A stretch of DNA of 64,000 nt, from NCBI GenBank assembly GCA_026129255.1, contig JAHCIJ010000003.1:310001-374000 (forward strand), read 5' to 3'. The stretch comes from Anaerolineales bacterium (GTDB taxonomy: Bacteria; Chloroflexota; Anaerolineae; Anaerolineales; UBA11579). Position numbers and translations under genes: made by a program. The notes beneath the pieces were generated by a model. The model worked only from the letters and a program-made list of their open reading frames with translations, was not told the origin of the DNA and did no database searches. This document shows positions 46,220 through 56,300 of the stretch, one piece after another; position 1 is the stretch's first letter; every line of letters starts with the position of its first letter.

Positions 46220-46713
46220 TCATTTCCCTGATCGCTGCCGTGGATGAGCACGGGGGTATTGGCCGCAACGGCCGCATGCCCTGGCGCCTCAGCGACGACC
46301 TCAAGCACTTCCGCGCCCTCACGCTGGGCCACCATGTGCTCATGGGCCGCAAGACCTATGCCACGGTGGCGGGCAAGCTGCCCGGCCGCAAGCTTCTGGT
46401 GCTCTCGCACAACCCAGCCTTCCGTGCCGATGATGCTCTCGTGTTGCCCACCTTTGAGGCGGCGCTGGCAGAAGCCCAGGCGGCCGGTGAGGACGAATTG
46501 TTCGTCATTGGCGGCGCCGAAGTGTTTGCGCGCGCTCTGCCGTTGGCGCAGCGCTTTTATCTCACACGCGTCAAAACTATTGCGGGCTGTGACGTCTTCT
46601 TCCCGGAATTTGATATCCATCAGTGGAAGTTGCTCAGTGAGCAAGACTTTGCCGCTGGCGATAAGAATGACCATGACTTTAGTATCTTGAAATTAGAAAA
46701 ACAAGTCGCTTAG
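46216..46713 (+). CDS. folA: Dihydrofolate reductase
   Basis: 165 residues. [27 protein letters not shown] and VIGGAEVF are the cofactor and substrate segments of DHFR. It regenerates tetrahydrofolate used by ThyA. GTG start overlapping thyA. Its last codons form the left arm of a long hairpin. Confidence 0.95.
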   Translation: MIISLIAAVDEHGGIGRNGRMPWRLSDDLKHFRALTLGHHVLMGRKTYATVAGKLPGRKLLVLSHNPAFRADDALVLPTFEAALAEAQAAGEDELFVIGGAEVFARALPLAQRFYLTRVKTIAGCDVFFPEFDIHQWKLLSEQDFAAGDKNDHDFSILKLEKQVA

Positions 46714-46759
46714 TCTATTGGTCTGGTAGTCAACCCAACAGACCAATAGACCAAGCGAC
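46705..46759. repeat. 21-bp near-perfect inverted repeat across the folA stop codon
   Basis: The arm 46705-46725 and the arm 46739-46759 pair over 21 positions with a single mismatch (A46717's neighbour, 46712 against 46752). The loop is 13 nt. The left arm contains the last two sense codons and the TAG of folA. No T run follows, so this is not a classical terminator, although it separates convergent folA and the ABC exporter. Confidence 0.8.
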
Positions 46760-46820
46760 CAGCCCCAATAACCACTATCGAATACCAGAACTGGCCGTCT
46801 ACTTGCAGCCTGGCACCCTG

Positions 46821-48632
46821 CTACTTCGCCAGCTTGCGGCTCTCTTCCACATACGCCAGGCTTTGGTGGCGGAAGTAAGTGTTATACAACGTAGCGTAGT
46901 GGCCGCCCTGCGCCAGCAAGCCGTCGTGGTCGCCCTCTTCGATGATGCGCCCCTCGCGCAGTACGATGATGCGGTCAGCCGCCTTGACGGTGGACAGGCG
47001 GTGGGCGATGAGGATGCTGGTGCTTTTCCTCAGGATCATGTCCAGCGCCTGCTGGATCTGCCACTCAGTAAAGGGGTCGATGCTGGCCGTGGCTTCATCG
47101 AGCACAAAGATGGCCGGTTTCTGCACCAGCACGCGCAGCAGGGATACCAGCTGGCGCTGGCCCATCGAGAGCCGCCCACCGCGCTCGCCCACTTCGGTCT
47201 TTAGGCCGTCTGGCAGCGTTTCCAGCCACTCGCCTTTGCCGATCTTGCGCGCCAACTGCAGGATCTCAGGATCCTTCACCCCGGCGGCGGCGTAGCGGAT
47301 GTTCTCGGCTACCGTACCGTCAAACAAGAACGGCACTTGCGAGACGATGCCCAGCTGGCGGCGGTACTCGGTCAGGTCCAGGCTGCGGATGTCTTCGCCG
47401 TCGATCAGCAGTTGGCCGCCCTGGAACTCGTAGAAGCGGTTGACCAGCTTGGCGATCGAGGTCTTGCCTGCACCGGTGTGCCCCACCAGCGCCACAGTCT
47501 CGCCCGGTTTGATGTGCAGGCTGAAGTCACGCAAGATCGGCTCGCCGGGAACGTAGCTGAAGTTGACCTGCTCAAAGCGAATGTCGCCCTTCAGACGCGG
47601 CATGCGCTGCTTGCCGGTTTGCACGACGCGCGGCTCGGCGTCGATCAACGCAAACGAGCGCTCGGCCGCCGCCAGGCCAGACTGCAGCTGCGTCCAGAAG
47701 GCGGACAGGTTGAGCACTGGGAACCAGAAGCGGTCCAGACCTTGCAGGAACAAGTACCACGCGCCAGCAGTGATGACGCTGGCAGCCACGTTCATGCCGC
47801 CCACGTACAGCAGCAGGGCGGTACCCAGCGCCGCCATAGCGTTGAGCGCCGGGAAGACCATGCTGAGCACAAAGCCGCGGCGCAGATTCACATCGAAGGA
47901 GCTTTGATTGCCCTGGTCGAACTCTTTGAAGATCGCTTCTTCCTGGCGGAAGTTCTTGGCCACCGCAATGCCGCTGATCGTCTCCTTGATGACCGAGTTG
48001 ACGTTGCCCATGGCGCGCATGCCGGTGCGCGTGGTGCGCCGGGCAGCTTCACGGAACAGGGTAGCCATCCAGTACACCAGCGGCAGCATGCCGAACAGGT
48101 ACAGTGACAGACGCCAGTTGATGGCGATCAGCGCCACGCCCACGATGAGGGCCTGGCCGAATTGCGAGATGAGATCGGTAATGAGCACGATCATGTCGCC
48201 GTACTCACGCGTGTCTGAGGTAATGCGCGAGACCACTTTACCGGAGGGGTTCTCGTCATAGAACGAGAGATCGTGCGACATGGCGGCCTTGAAGCCATCC
48301 AGCCGGATGGTGAGAATGACCTCGCCGATGGTGCGCGCCGTCAGGCGGCGGCGCCACCAGTTGGCCGCCCAACTCAGAAAACCGGAGAGGAAGACTACAC
48401 CCACGACCAGCCAGATGTCCCTGGGGGCGATCTGTGTCCCCAGCTCATCCAGGGCGCGTGCCAGCAGCAGCGGCACGGCGGCGGCGGTGATGGCGGTCAC
48501 CAGCGCCAGCACGCCGATGGCCCATAGCTTGCCCATGTGCGCGTCGAAGTAGTGCGCCATGCGGCGCAGCAACTGCTTGTCAGAATATTGGCGGTCGTAT
48601 TGTTCCGCGTCGAGACCAGAGAAAAAACCCAT
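46821..48632 (-). CDS. ABC exporter half-transporter (subunit with catalytic Glu)
   Basis: 603 residues: six-helix membrane domain (about 35-330) plus nucleotide-binding domain. Walker A GHTGAGKTS, Q loop VSQVPFLFDG, signature variant LSMGQRQ, Walker B with catalytic Glu (IFVLDEATAS), and H loop LIAHRLSTV. The partner gene is 6 nt upstream on the same strand. Together they form a heterodimer of multidrug/lipid type; the substrate is unknown. Confidence 0.92.
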   Translation of the reverse strand: MGFFSGLDAEQYDRQYSDKQLLRRMAHYFDAHMGKLWAIGVLALVTAITAAAVPLLLARALDELGTQIAPRDIWLVVGVVFLSGFLSWAANWWRRRLTARTIGEVILTIRLDGFKAAMSHDLSFYDENPSGKVVSRITSDTREYGDMIVLITDLISQFGQALIVGVALIAINWRLSLYLFGMLPLVYWMATLFREAARRTTRTGMRAMGNVNSVIKETISGIAVAKNFRQEEAIFKEFDQGNQSSFDVNLRRGFVLSMVFPALNAMAALGTALLLYVGGMNVAASVITAGAWYLFLQGLDRFWFPVLNLSAFWTQLQSGLAAAERSFALIDAEPRVVQTGKQRMPRLKGDIRFEQVNFSYVPGEPILRDFSLHIKPGETVALVGHTGAGKTSIAKLVNRFYEFQGGQLLIDGEDIRSLDLTEYRRQLGIVSQVPFLFDGTVAENIRYAAAGVKDPEILQLARKIGKGEWLETLPDGLKTEVGERGGRLSMGQRQLVSLLRVLVQKPAIFVLDEATASIDPFTEWQIQQALDMILRKSTSILIAHRLSTVKAADRIIVLREGRIIEEGDHDGLLAQGGHYATLYNTYFRHQSLAYVEESRKLAK

Positions 48633-48638
48633 AGCTGC

Positions 48639-50414
<1,776 letters not shown>

Positions 50415-50492
50415 TCGGTCCTGTGGGTTGGTGAATGTTAGTGTGGCGTGCGAGAGCCAACTGAGAATGTTAGGATACCACACCCGCTTTTT

Positions 50493-50534
50493 AATGCAAA
50501 AAATGCCCGTCATTTGACGGGCATTTTTTGCATT
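50493..50534. terminator. Long palindromic terminator between trpS and the ABC exporter
   Basis: A perfect 20-bp stem (AATGCAAAAAATGCCCGTCA and its complement) around a TT loop, A-rich on one side and T-rich on the other. It ends trpS transcription on the minus strand. Confidence 0.9.
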
Positions 50535-50548
50535 GGCTTGCAAATAGG

Positions 50549-51544
50549 CTATCTAAGCCCCATTTTTTGCATCACTTCGTCAAAGGTGGCTTCCACTAGC
50601 GGGCGGGCCTTCTCGGTGCCCTCGTTCAGGATCTTCACGACCTTGGCCGGGTCTTTCAGGAATTCAGTGCGGCGCTCACGAATGGGGCGTAGGTAGGTGT
50701 TCAGCGCCGCGGCCAGGCTCTTCTTGACCTCCACATCGCCCACTTTGCCCTCGCGGTAGCGCGCCTTGAAGTCTTCCACCTCGTCCTTGTCTGGGTTGAA
50801 CACATCGTGGTACTCGAACACCGGGTTGCCCTCCACGGTGCCGGGGTCTGTGGCCCGCAAGCGCGTAGGGTCGGTGTACATGCTCATCACCTTCTTGGTG
50901 GTCTCCTCTTCGCTTTCGATGAAGCGGATGGCATTGTTGTACGAGCTGTGCATCGTGCGGTTGTCCACACCTGGCAGGCGCGCCGTCTTGGTCAGCAGCC
51001 CATCCGGCTCGGGGAAGGTTTCGCCGTACAGCGTATTGAAACGGCGGGCGATCTCACGCGTCAGCTCGATGTGCGGCAGCTGGTCCTCGCCCACCGGCAC
51101 CAGGTTGGCTTTGTAGACCAAGATGTCGGCGCTTTGCAGCACCGGGTAAGCCAACAGGCCCAGCGAAGGGTTGAGGCCCAGGTTCTGGATCTGGTCCTTG
51201 TAGGTGGGCACACGCTCCAGCCGCGCCACTGTGGTCATCATGCCGAACAGCTGTGAGAGCTGGGCGTGCTGTGCCAACGCCGACTGGCGCACCAACGTAG
51301 CCTTGGCTGGGTCAATGCCCGCCGCCAGCCAGTCAGCCACCACGTTGACAATGTTCTCCTGGATACGCTCAGGGTGCTCGTAGTCGGTGGTGAGCACGTG
51401 CAGATCAGCGATGAGGAAGTAGCACTCATAGTCATCCTGCATCTTGGCCCACTGCTCCAGCGTGCCCACCAAGTGGCCGATGTGGCGCGGCCCGGTGGGG
51501 CGGTGACCGGTCAGGATGCGTCCTTTGGTCTTTGTTGCGTTCAT
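50549..51544 (-). CDS. trpS: Tryptophanyl-tRNA synthetase with altered KMSKS motif
   Basis: 331 residues. The HIGH motif is intact (GPRHIGHLVG), as are the TrpRS segments QSADILVYKANLVPVGEDQ. The KMSKS loop reads RTMHSSYNNAI, so both lysines that contact ATP are missing. The ATG at 51544 sits 7 nt after AAGGAG; an ATG 6 nt upstream is too close to it. Expression is controlled by the upstream T-box. Confidence 0.93.
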   Translation of the reverse strand: MNATKTKGRILTGHRPTGPRHIGHLVGTLEQWAKMQDDYECYFLIADLHVLTTDYEHPERIQENIVNVVADWLAAGIDPAKATLVRQSALAQHAQLSQLFGMMTTVARLERVPTYKDQIQNLGLNPSLGLLAYPVLQSADILVYKANLVPVGEDQLPHIELTREIARRFNTLYGETFPEPDGLLTKTARLPGVDNRTMHSSYNNAIRFIESEEETTKKVMSMYTDPTRLRATDPGTVEGNPVFEYHDVFNPDKDEVEDFKARYREGKVGDVEVKKSLAAALNTYLRPIRERRTEFLKDPAKVVKILNEGTEKARPLVEATFDEVMQKMGLR

Positions 51545-51562
51545 TCTCATACTCCTTAGTCC

Positions 51563-51619
51563 ACCTTGCGAAGGGTGACTGCAAAACAGCCTCACGGGCA
51601 AGATCACCCTTCGCAAGGT
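51563..51619 (-). repeat. 16-bp perfect inverted repeat between T-box terminator and trpS
   Basis: ACCTTGCGAAGGGTGA (51563-51578) and its exact complement (51604-51619) enclose 25 nt. It begins about 9 nt upstream of the trpS ribosome site on the message. It is a second hairpin not required by the T-box mechanism. Confidence 0.75.
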
Positions 51620-51635
51620 TGCATAACAAACAAAA

Positions 51636-51870
51636 AGCGCTCGTCCTCAGAGCAAAAACCTTTTGCTCTGAGGACGAGCGCTAGCCCGCGGTGCCACCTC
51701 AGTTGCGTGCGCCATTGGCGCACGCCGCTTTTTAGATCTGTTTGAAAGTTGCGCAGCAACTTCCGCGTTGCGTTAGCAACGCACGGTTCCATATTCGGCT
51801 CTGGCGTATGGGCTGGTTCTCAGCGCTCCAGCTTTCTGTGCCATTGGTTCAGAGCTTACTTTATCCGCGT
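51636..51870 (-). promoter_or_regulatory. Tryptophan T-box riboswitch upstream of trpS
   Basis: On the minus strand the T-box core TGAGGTGGCACCGCGG lies at 51701-51686. A perfect 22-bp terminator (51636-51682) ends in a T run. Its 5' arm (CTCGTCCTCAG) can pair with TGAGG of the T-box to form the antiterminator. Stem I begins near 51868 (AGTA-type motif, GNTG-like CTGGAG). The specifier triplet is UGG (51791-51789) followed by A, which matches tRNA-Trp and the downstream gene. A -10-like TAAAAT on the minus strand (51882-51877) fits initiation near 51870. Confidence 0.93.
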
Positions 51871-51927
51871 GTTGTTATTTTACACGAGCTTGAAGTACTT
51901 CGTTGGACCTGATGCTACAATCGCCCC

Positions 51928-52257
51928 GTGGATACCTCGAAGATCACCAACCCATCTATCCGCGCCGCCTTTGCCGCTCTGCAGGCCGGCGATAAGGCCG
52001 CCTGGTTCGCCCAGTTCACCGCCGATGCCGAACTGATCGATGACGGCCAGCCGCTGGATTTCAAAGCCTTCTTTGAGAAGGCTATTGGCAGCGAAAAATT
52101 CGTCAGCATTGACGAGGTCGCCCAAGACGGCACCGAGGTCATCGGCACCATCGAAACCGAGCAATGGGGCAGCTTCAAAGCTTACTTCAGGTTCCATCCG
52201 AACACAGAAGGCAAACTTAGCAAGCTGGAAATCGGTAACGCAGCCAACAGAAGCTAA
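51928..52257 (+). CDS. NTF2/SnoaL-like small protein
   Basis: 109 residues of the NTF2-like cone fold (FAALQAGDKAAWFAQFTADAELIDDG, FRFHPNTEGKLSKLEIG). Such proteins bind small molecules or act as simple enzymes; the role is unknown. GTG start with no ribosome site; TACAAT (51916-51921) ends 6 nt upstream. Divergent from the T-box. Confidence 0.82.
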   Translation: MDTSKITNPSIRAAFAALQAGDKAAWFAQFTADAELIDDGQPLDFKAFFEKAIGSEKFVSIDEVAQDGTEVIGTIETEQWGSFKAYFRFHPNTEGKLSKLEIGNAANRS

Positions 52258-52259
52258 AC

Positions 52260-52289
52260 AAAGAGCGACCCATTCGGGGTCGCTCTTTT
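52260..52289. terminator. Bidirectional intrinsic terminator
   Basis: AAAGAGCGACCC and GGGTCGCTCTTTT form a stem with a small loop, 3 nt after the NTF2-like stop and just before the end of the convergent membrane-protein gene. Confidence 0.9.
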
Positions 52290-52291
52290 GG

Positions 52292-52645
52292 TTACATCGT
52301 CTCGCCTTCGTCGTCGGCCTGTGCCATCTGCTGCTTCAGGCGCCCGCGTTCCTCATCGCTTAGATCCCAGTGCGGGCCACCCCAAGGCCCACGCTTGCCC
52401 TTGCGGCGACGGCGGCCACGGCCGCCTGGCCCGCCGATGCCGCCGAACAGGATGCGGCTCAGCGCCAGCAGGCCCAGCCCTTGCCAGAAGGTGATCAGCG
52501 GCCAGCCGAACAGCTCGGGCAGCAGCCAGTTCCATAAGCCGCGCACCACAAAGCCGCCCACGATCACGAACAGCACCAACCCGATCATCACCATGATCCC
52601 GATGCGGATGCCGCGGGCAATATTGAATTGAGTACGTTGTTCCAT
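52292..52645 (-). CDS. Small membrane protein linked to an ECF sigma factor
   Basis: 117 residues. Two hydrophobic helices (about 12-36 and 48-68, with WPLITFWQGLGLLALSRILFGG) and a basic Gly/Arg patch (GGPGGRGRRRRKGKRG), then a charged helix (LSDEERGRLKQQM). The pattern recurs beside ECF sigma genes in other phyla. It starts 3 nt after the sigma gene; a role as membrane regulator of the sigma factor is inferred from this. Confidence 0.8.
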   Translation of the reverse strand: MEQRTQFNIARGIRIGIMVMIGLVLFVIVGGFVVRGLWNWLLPELFGWPLITFWQGLGLLALSRILFGGIGGPGGRGRRRRKGKRGPWGGPHWDLSDEERGRLKQQMAQADDEGETM

Positions 52646-52648
52646 GTT

Positions 52649-53230
52649 TTAGTCCTTTCCAAAATCACTATTCAGATGGGCCAAACGCTTGCGTAAATAC
52701 AGCACGGCGTAGCGTTTGCGAGAAAGCAAAGTGTTGAGGCTGATGCCAGTTTCGGCGGCCATCTCATTGAAAGAGCGGCCTTCGACTTCGTGTGCCAGGA
52801 AGACAGCCCGCTGCTCGGCGGGCAGCTCGCTCAGCGCGGCTTCTAGCTCCGCCAGCGCTGTCTTGCGCGCATAGGCTGCCTCGGGGCTATCTTCTGCCGC
52901 CGGCAAAATCTCAGCCAGCAGCAGCCCCTCGTCATCTTCGTCGGCGTCCAGTTCGCTGAAGCCGCCCGTAGGCTGCTTGCGGAACAGGTCGATGATGCGG
53001 TTGCGCGCCACCTGGTACAGCCAGCCGCGCAAGTGCTCGATCGGCACCAGTAGCTGGTTGGCGCGTGCCAACTCATAGAAGACATCCTGCAGAATATCCT
53101 CAGCGTCCAGCACATCCGGTACACGTGCACGGATAAAGCTGCGCAGCCGTGGCTCGTGCTGCTCTATTGTTTCGGAGATACGCTCGTTGCCAGCCATCTG
53201 GGTAGCCGTCAGGCTAATTCCTTCGCTCAT
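52649..53230 (-). CDS. ECF-type sigma-70 family factor
   Basis: 193 residues. Region 2 (FIRARVPDVLDAEDILQDVFYELAR, WLYQVARNRIIDLFRK) and region 4 (LPAEQRAVFLAHEVEGRSFNEMAAETG) are clear; an acidic linker of about 35 residues lies between them. The ATG at 53230 (MSEGISL) is used because the upstream frame reads through palindromic non-coding sequence. Co-transcribed with the small membrane protein, a likely regulator; no classical zinc anti-sigma is seen. Confidence 0.92.
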   Translation of the reverse strand: MSEGISLTATQMAGNERISETIEQHEPRLRSFIRARVPDVLDAEDILQDVFYELARANQLLVPIEHLRGWLYQVARNRIIDLFRKQPTGGFSELDADEDDEGLLLAEILPAAEDSPEAAYARKTALAELEAALSELPAEQRAVFLAHEVEGRSFNEMAAETGISLNTLLSRKRYAVLYLRKRLAHLNSDFGKD

Positions 53231-53275
53231 CTTACATGTGAAGACGGTCGAGAGGCGAGAATATTGTATGGAATG

Positions 53276-53365
53276 CCCCACCGCGAGCGGTGGGGGAGGA
53301 AAGTGGAGTTGTTTTCCTTCCCTAGGGAAGGGGAGCGGGAATTTTTGAATCGTGTCGCCCTGAGC
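53276..53365. repeat. Palindromic intergenic elements upstream of the sigma gene
   Basis: Within the 390-nt gap before rarA: CCCCACCGC/GCGGTGGGG (53276-53295), then a CTTCCCTAGGGAAG palindrome near 53317-53330, then CGCCCTGAGCGGGGCG with an adjoining GAAGGGC near 53357. These look like dispersed repeats; a role in the sigma-gene leader is possible. Confidence 0.6.
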
Positions 53366-53426
53366 GGGGCGAAGGGCAATCGTAGAGTTGGCAAAAAAAG
53401 GTACCACGCGGACGGTAAGCGGTTGG

Positions 53427-53558
53427 TTACTTTTCGCTGTCTTCCCAATCAACAGCATCCAGACTGCTGAAGGCAGTCAACTCCTCATCAGTCTGGTATG
53501 CCACCTGCGATTCGCTTGCCGCCCGCTTCAGGCTTGCATTCATTTTCTCGTCCGCCAT
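53427..53558 (-). CDS. Possible small acidic protein (about 43 residues)
   Basis: A short frame starting at MADEKMNASLKRA and ending TAFSSLDAVDWEDSEK: a basic/amphipathic start and an acidic end with an 'ELTAF.LD' element seen in some small antitoxin-like proteins. No good ribosome site is visible, and an adjacent ATG 3 nt upstream is equally possible. It could be a gene or chance. Confidence 0.35.
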   Translation of the reverse strand: MADEKMNASLKRAASESQVAYQTDEELTAFSSLDAVDWEDSEK

Positions 53559-53620
53559 CATGCTGAAATGATACACAAACATCTTCTGCCACAAGGTGGT
53601 GCAGTACAATCGTTCTACTT

Positions 53621-55036
53621 ATGGACCTGTTCGACCACGCCCTGAAGGAGCGTCTGGCCACCGAGAGCCCGCTGGCCGCCCGTATGCGCCCGCGCAACCT
53701 GGACGAGTACATCGGCCAGGACGACATCGTGGGCGAAGGCCGCCTGCTGCGCCGCGCCATCGAGGCAGACCGGCTGTTTTCGTCCATCCTGCTGTGGGGG
53801 CCGCCGGGTTCGGGCAAGACCACCTTGGCGATGGTGATCGCCAACCACACCCAGTCGTACTTCGTGACGCTCTCGGCGGTGATGACCGGCAAGGCCGATC
53901 TGATCGCGGTGATCGAGGAAGCCCGCGAGCGCCGCCGCCTGCACAACCTGCGCACTATCTTGTTTGTTGATGAAGTGCACCGTTGGAATAAGGCCCAGCA
54001 GGATGCCTTGCTGCCACACGTGGAGAACGGCACCATCACGCTGATCGGCGCCACGACCGAAAACCCGTATTTCGAGGTCAATGGCGCGTTAGTCTCCCGC
54101 TCACGCGTATTCCAGCTGCGCCCGCTCTCCGACGAGGATGTGCGCCGCGTGCTGGAGCAGGCGCTGCAGGACCCCGAGCGCGGCTACGGTGGCCGCACGA
54201 TCAAGTTTGATGAGGAGGCTGCCCAGCATCTCATCCATGTGGCTGGCGGCGATGCGCGCAATGCGCTTAACGCCCTGGAGCTGGCAGTCGAGTCGACTCC
54301 GCCGCAGGACGGTGAGGTGCACGTCACCCTGGCCGTGGCGCAAGAATCCATCCAGCGCCGCGCCGTGCTATACGACAAAGACGGCGATGCCCACTATGAC
54401 ACCATCTCGGCATTCATTAAGTCTGTGCGCGGCTCTGATCCGGATGCAGCGCTCTATTGGCTGGCCAAGATGCTGTATGCTGGCGAAGACCCACGTTTCA
54501 TCTTCCGCCGTTTGCTGATCCTGGCTGGCGAAGATATTGGCATGGGTGACCCTATGGGCATGGTCGTGGCTAACGCCGCGGCGCAAGCCTTCGATTACGT
54601 CGGTCTGCCGGAAGGCATCTTTCCGCTGGTGCATGCCGTCGTCTATCTCTCCACCGCACCAAAGTCCAATAGCAGCCTGGGCTACTTCTCGGCCTATGCC
54701 AAGATTGAAGCCGACGGTATGGTCGAAGTGCCCGATGCGTTGAAGGATAAGAATCGTGATGGCAAAGCGCTCGGCCACGGCCAGGGCTACGTCTACCCGC
54801 ACGATGAGCCCGAGCATTTTGCACCGCAGCAATACCTGCCCAGCGGTGTGCTCGGTATGTATTTCTATACGCCCTCTGACCAGGGTTACGAAGCCGAAAT
54901 CAAAGACCGCCTGGCGCGCTGGCGTGAAGCCCAGCGCAAGGCGCTCGGTATCACGCGCAGCGAAGAAGTGCCGACGCCCAGCAAAGAAACGGCAGATTCG
55001 TTGAAGTCTCGTCACAAAGCCGGAGGAAACCACTAG
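53621..55036 (+). CDS. rarA: Replication-associated recombination protein A (AAA+ ATPase)
   Basis: 471 residues. Walker A GPPGSGKTT, Walker B ILFVDEVHRWNKAQQD, sensor 1 IGATTENPYFEVN and the tetramerisation domain (LAGEDIGMGDP, YLSTAPKSN) identify RarA/MgsA, which acts at stalled forks. TACAAT (53605-53610) ends 10 nt before the ATG; no ribosome site is visible. The histidine phosphatase gene starts 3 nt after its stop. Confidence 0.95.
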   Translation: MDLFDHALKERLATESPLAARMRPRNLDEYIGQDDIVGEGRLLRRAIEADRLFSSILLWGPPGSGKTTLAMVIANHTQSYFVTLSAVMTGKADLIAVIEEARERRRLHNLRTILFVDEVHRWNKAQQDALLPHVENGTITLIGATTENPYFEVNGALVSRSRVFQLRPLSDEDVRRVLEQALQDPERGYGGRTIKFDEEAAQHLIHVAGGDARNALNALELAVESTPPQDGEVHVTLAVAQESIQRRAVLYDKDGDAHYDTISAFIKSVRGSDPDAALYWLAKMLYAGEDPRFIFRRLLILAGEDIGMGDPMGMVVANAAAQAFDYVGLPEGIFPLVHAVVYLSTAPKSNSSLGYFSAYAKIEADGMVEVPDALKDKNRDGKALGHGQGYVYPHDEPEHFAPQQYLPSGVLGMYFYTPSDQGYEAEIKDRLARWREAQRKALGITRSEEVPTPSKETADSLKSRHKAGGNH

Positions 55037-55039
55037 GCT

Positions 55040-55645
55040 ATGCCCACTGTCTTGCTCATCCGCCATGGGGAGAACGAGTATGTGAAGAAGGGGCGTTTAG
55101 CCGGGCGTTTGCCCGGTGTACATCTCAATCCACGCGGCAAGGCCCAGGCCCAGGCGCTGGCCGCCGCGCTCAAGAGCGTAAAACTCAATGCCGTATACAG
55201 TAGCCCGCTGGAGCGTGCGGTGGAGACGGCGCAGCCGCTGGCCGCTGCCCACAAGCTGCCCGTCGTCAAGCGCAAGGGCTTGCTGGAGAGCGACCTGGGC
55301 CAGTGGGAGGGCAAGCTGCTGAAGACCTTGCAGCGCGACAAGCGCTGGTCTACTCTGCAGAACAAGCCATCCTTGTTTCGCTTCCCGGGTGGCGAGGGCA
55401 TGCTGGAGCAGCAGGCCCGCTTGGTGGCGGAGATCGAGGCGCTGCGCTCCATGCACAAATCCAAGGATGTGCTCGCCTGCGTACTGCACGCCGATCCCAT
55501 CAAACTCATCATCGCGCACTATGCCGGGATGCCCCTCGATCAGTTCCAGCGTTTGCAGGTCAGTACCGCCTCCGTCAGCACCCTGCTACTGGAGGATGGC
55601 CGCAGTATGTTGGAGCGCCTAAATTGGGTGGCGCCCGAAACCTAA
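55040..55645 (+). CDS. Histidine phosphatase family protein
   Basis: 201 residues. Catalytic LLIRHGENEYV at the N-terminus and the second His in VLHADPIKLII; SSPLERAVETAQPLA is the typical conserved core. The substrate is unknown. It is the first member of a set (phosphatase, DUF3090, SCO1664-like kinase) known to occur together in Actinobacteria. Confidence 0.9.
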   Translation: MPTVLLIRHGENEYVKKGRLAGRLPGVHLNPRGKAQAQALAAALKSVKLNAVYSSPLERAVETAQPLAAAHKLPVVKRKGLLESDLGQWEGKLLKTLQRDKRWSTLQNKPSLFRFPGGEGMLEQQARLVAEIEALRSMHKSKDVLACVLHADPIKLIIAHYAGMPLDQFQRLQVSTASVSTLLLEDGRSMLERLNWVAPET

Positions 55646-55690
55646 TCTCCATTCACCGATCCCTCTTTCAGGACTATACTGCCGCGCACC

Positions 55691-56218
55691 ATGTCTAAGA
55701 CCATTGAACTCCGCCCCGTTGACCATATCACTACCGATGCCATTGGCCCCGCTGGCCAGCGCGTCTTCTATATCCAAGCCTGGAAAGAAGAGCGCATTGT
55801 GGCTGCCATCGTTGAAAAAGTGCAGGTGCAGAGCCTGGCTGTTGCCGTTGAGCAATTTTTAGCCGAGCTCAACACCAAACATGTAGACCTACCCAACGCC
55901 TCAGCCGATTTTGATGAGGACCACATGCACATCCATCCGCCCGTGGATGCGCTGTTCCGCGCGGCAGAAATTGGCCTGGGCTATGATCCTGAGCAGGATC
56001 TGGTGGCGGTGGAGCTGCGCGAGGGGCTGGACGCCGCGGATACCAATGAAGATGACCTCTACATTGCGCGCTTGTGGTGCACGCGCTCACAGATCCGCAG
56101 CATGGCGAATTGGGGTATCGAGATCGCCTCGCGCGGCCGACCCACTTGCCCACAATGCGGCGAGCCAATGGACCCCGCAGGCCATTTCTGCGCCCGCAAA
56201 AATGGGCATAAACATTGA
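55691..56218 (+). CDS. DUF3090 family protein with C-terminal zinc knuckle
   Basis: 175 residues. The N-terminal two-thirds (GPAGQRVFYIQAWKEER, DLVAVELREG, RLWCTRSQIRSMANWG) match DUF3090. The last 30 residues hold CPQCGEPMDPAGHFCARKNGH, a likely zinc-binding ribbon. TATACT ends 10 nt before the ATG. Function unknown; partner of the adjacent phosphatase and the SCO1664-like kinase. Confidence 0.88.
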   Translation: MSKTIELRPVDHITTDAIGPAGQRVFYIQAWKEERIVAAIVEKVQVQSLAVAVEQFLAELNTKHVDLPNASADFDEDHMHIHPPVDALFRAAEIGLGYDPEQDLVAVELREGLDAADTNEDDLYIARLWCTRSQIRSMANWGIEIASRGRPTCPQCGEPMDPAGHFCARKNGHKH

Positions 56219-56300
56219 GCTAGTAAATTAGAATGAGAGTGGCGGGCCTGCACATCGCGTGACACATTCCTGACTACGGCGCTGATCCGGACCGGAATAG

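Noticed and set aside
51604..51792. Minus-strand 62-codon frame upstream of trpS
   Set aside because: It lies within the T-box leader and terminator; conserved RNA elements account for the sequence.
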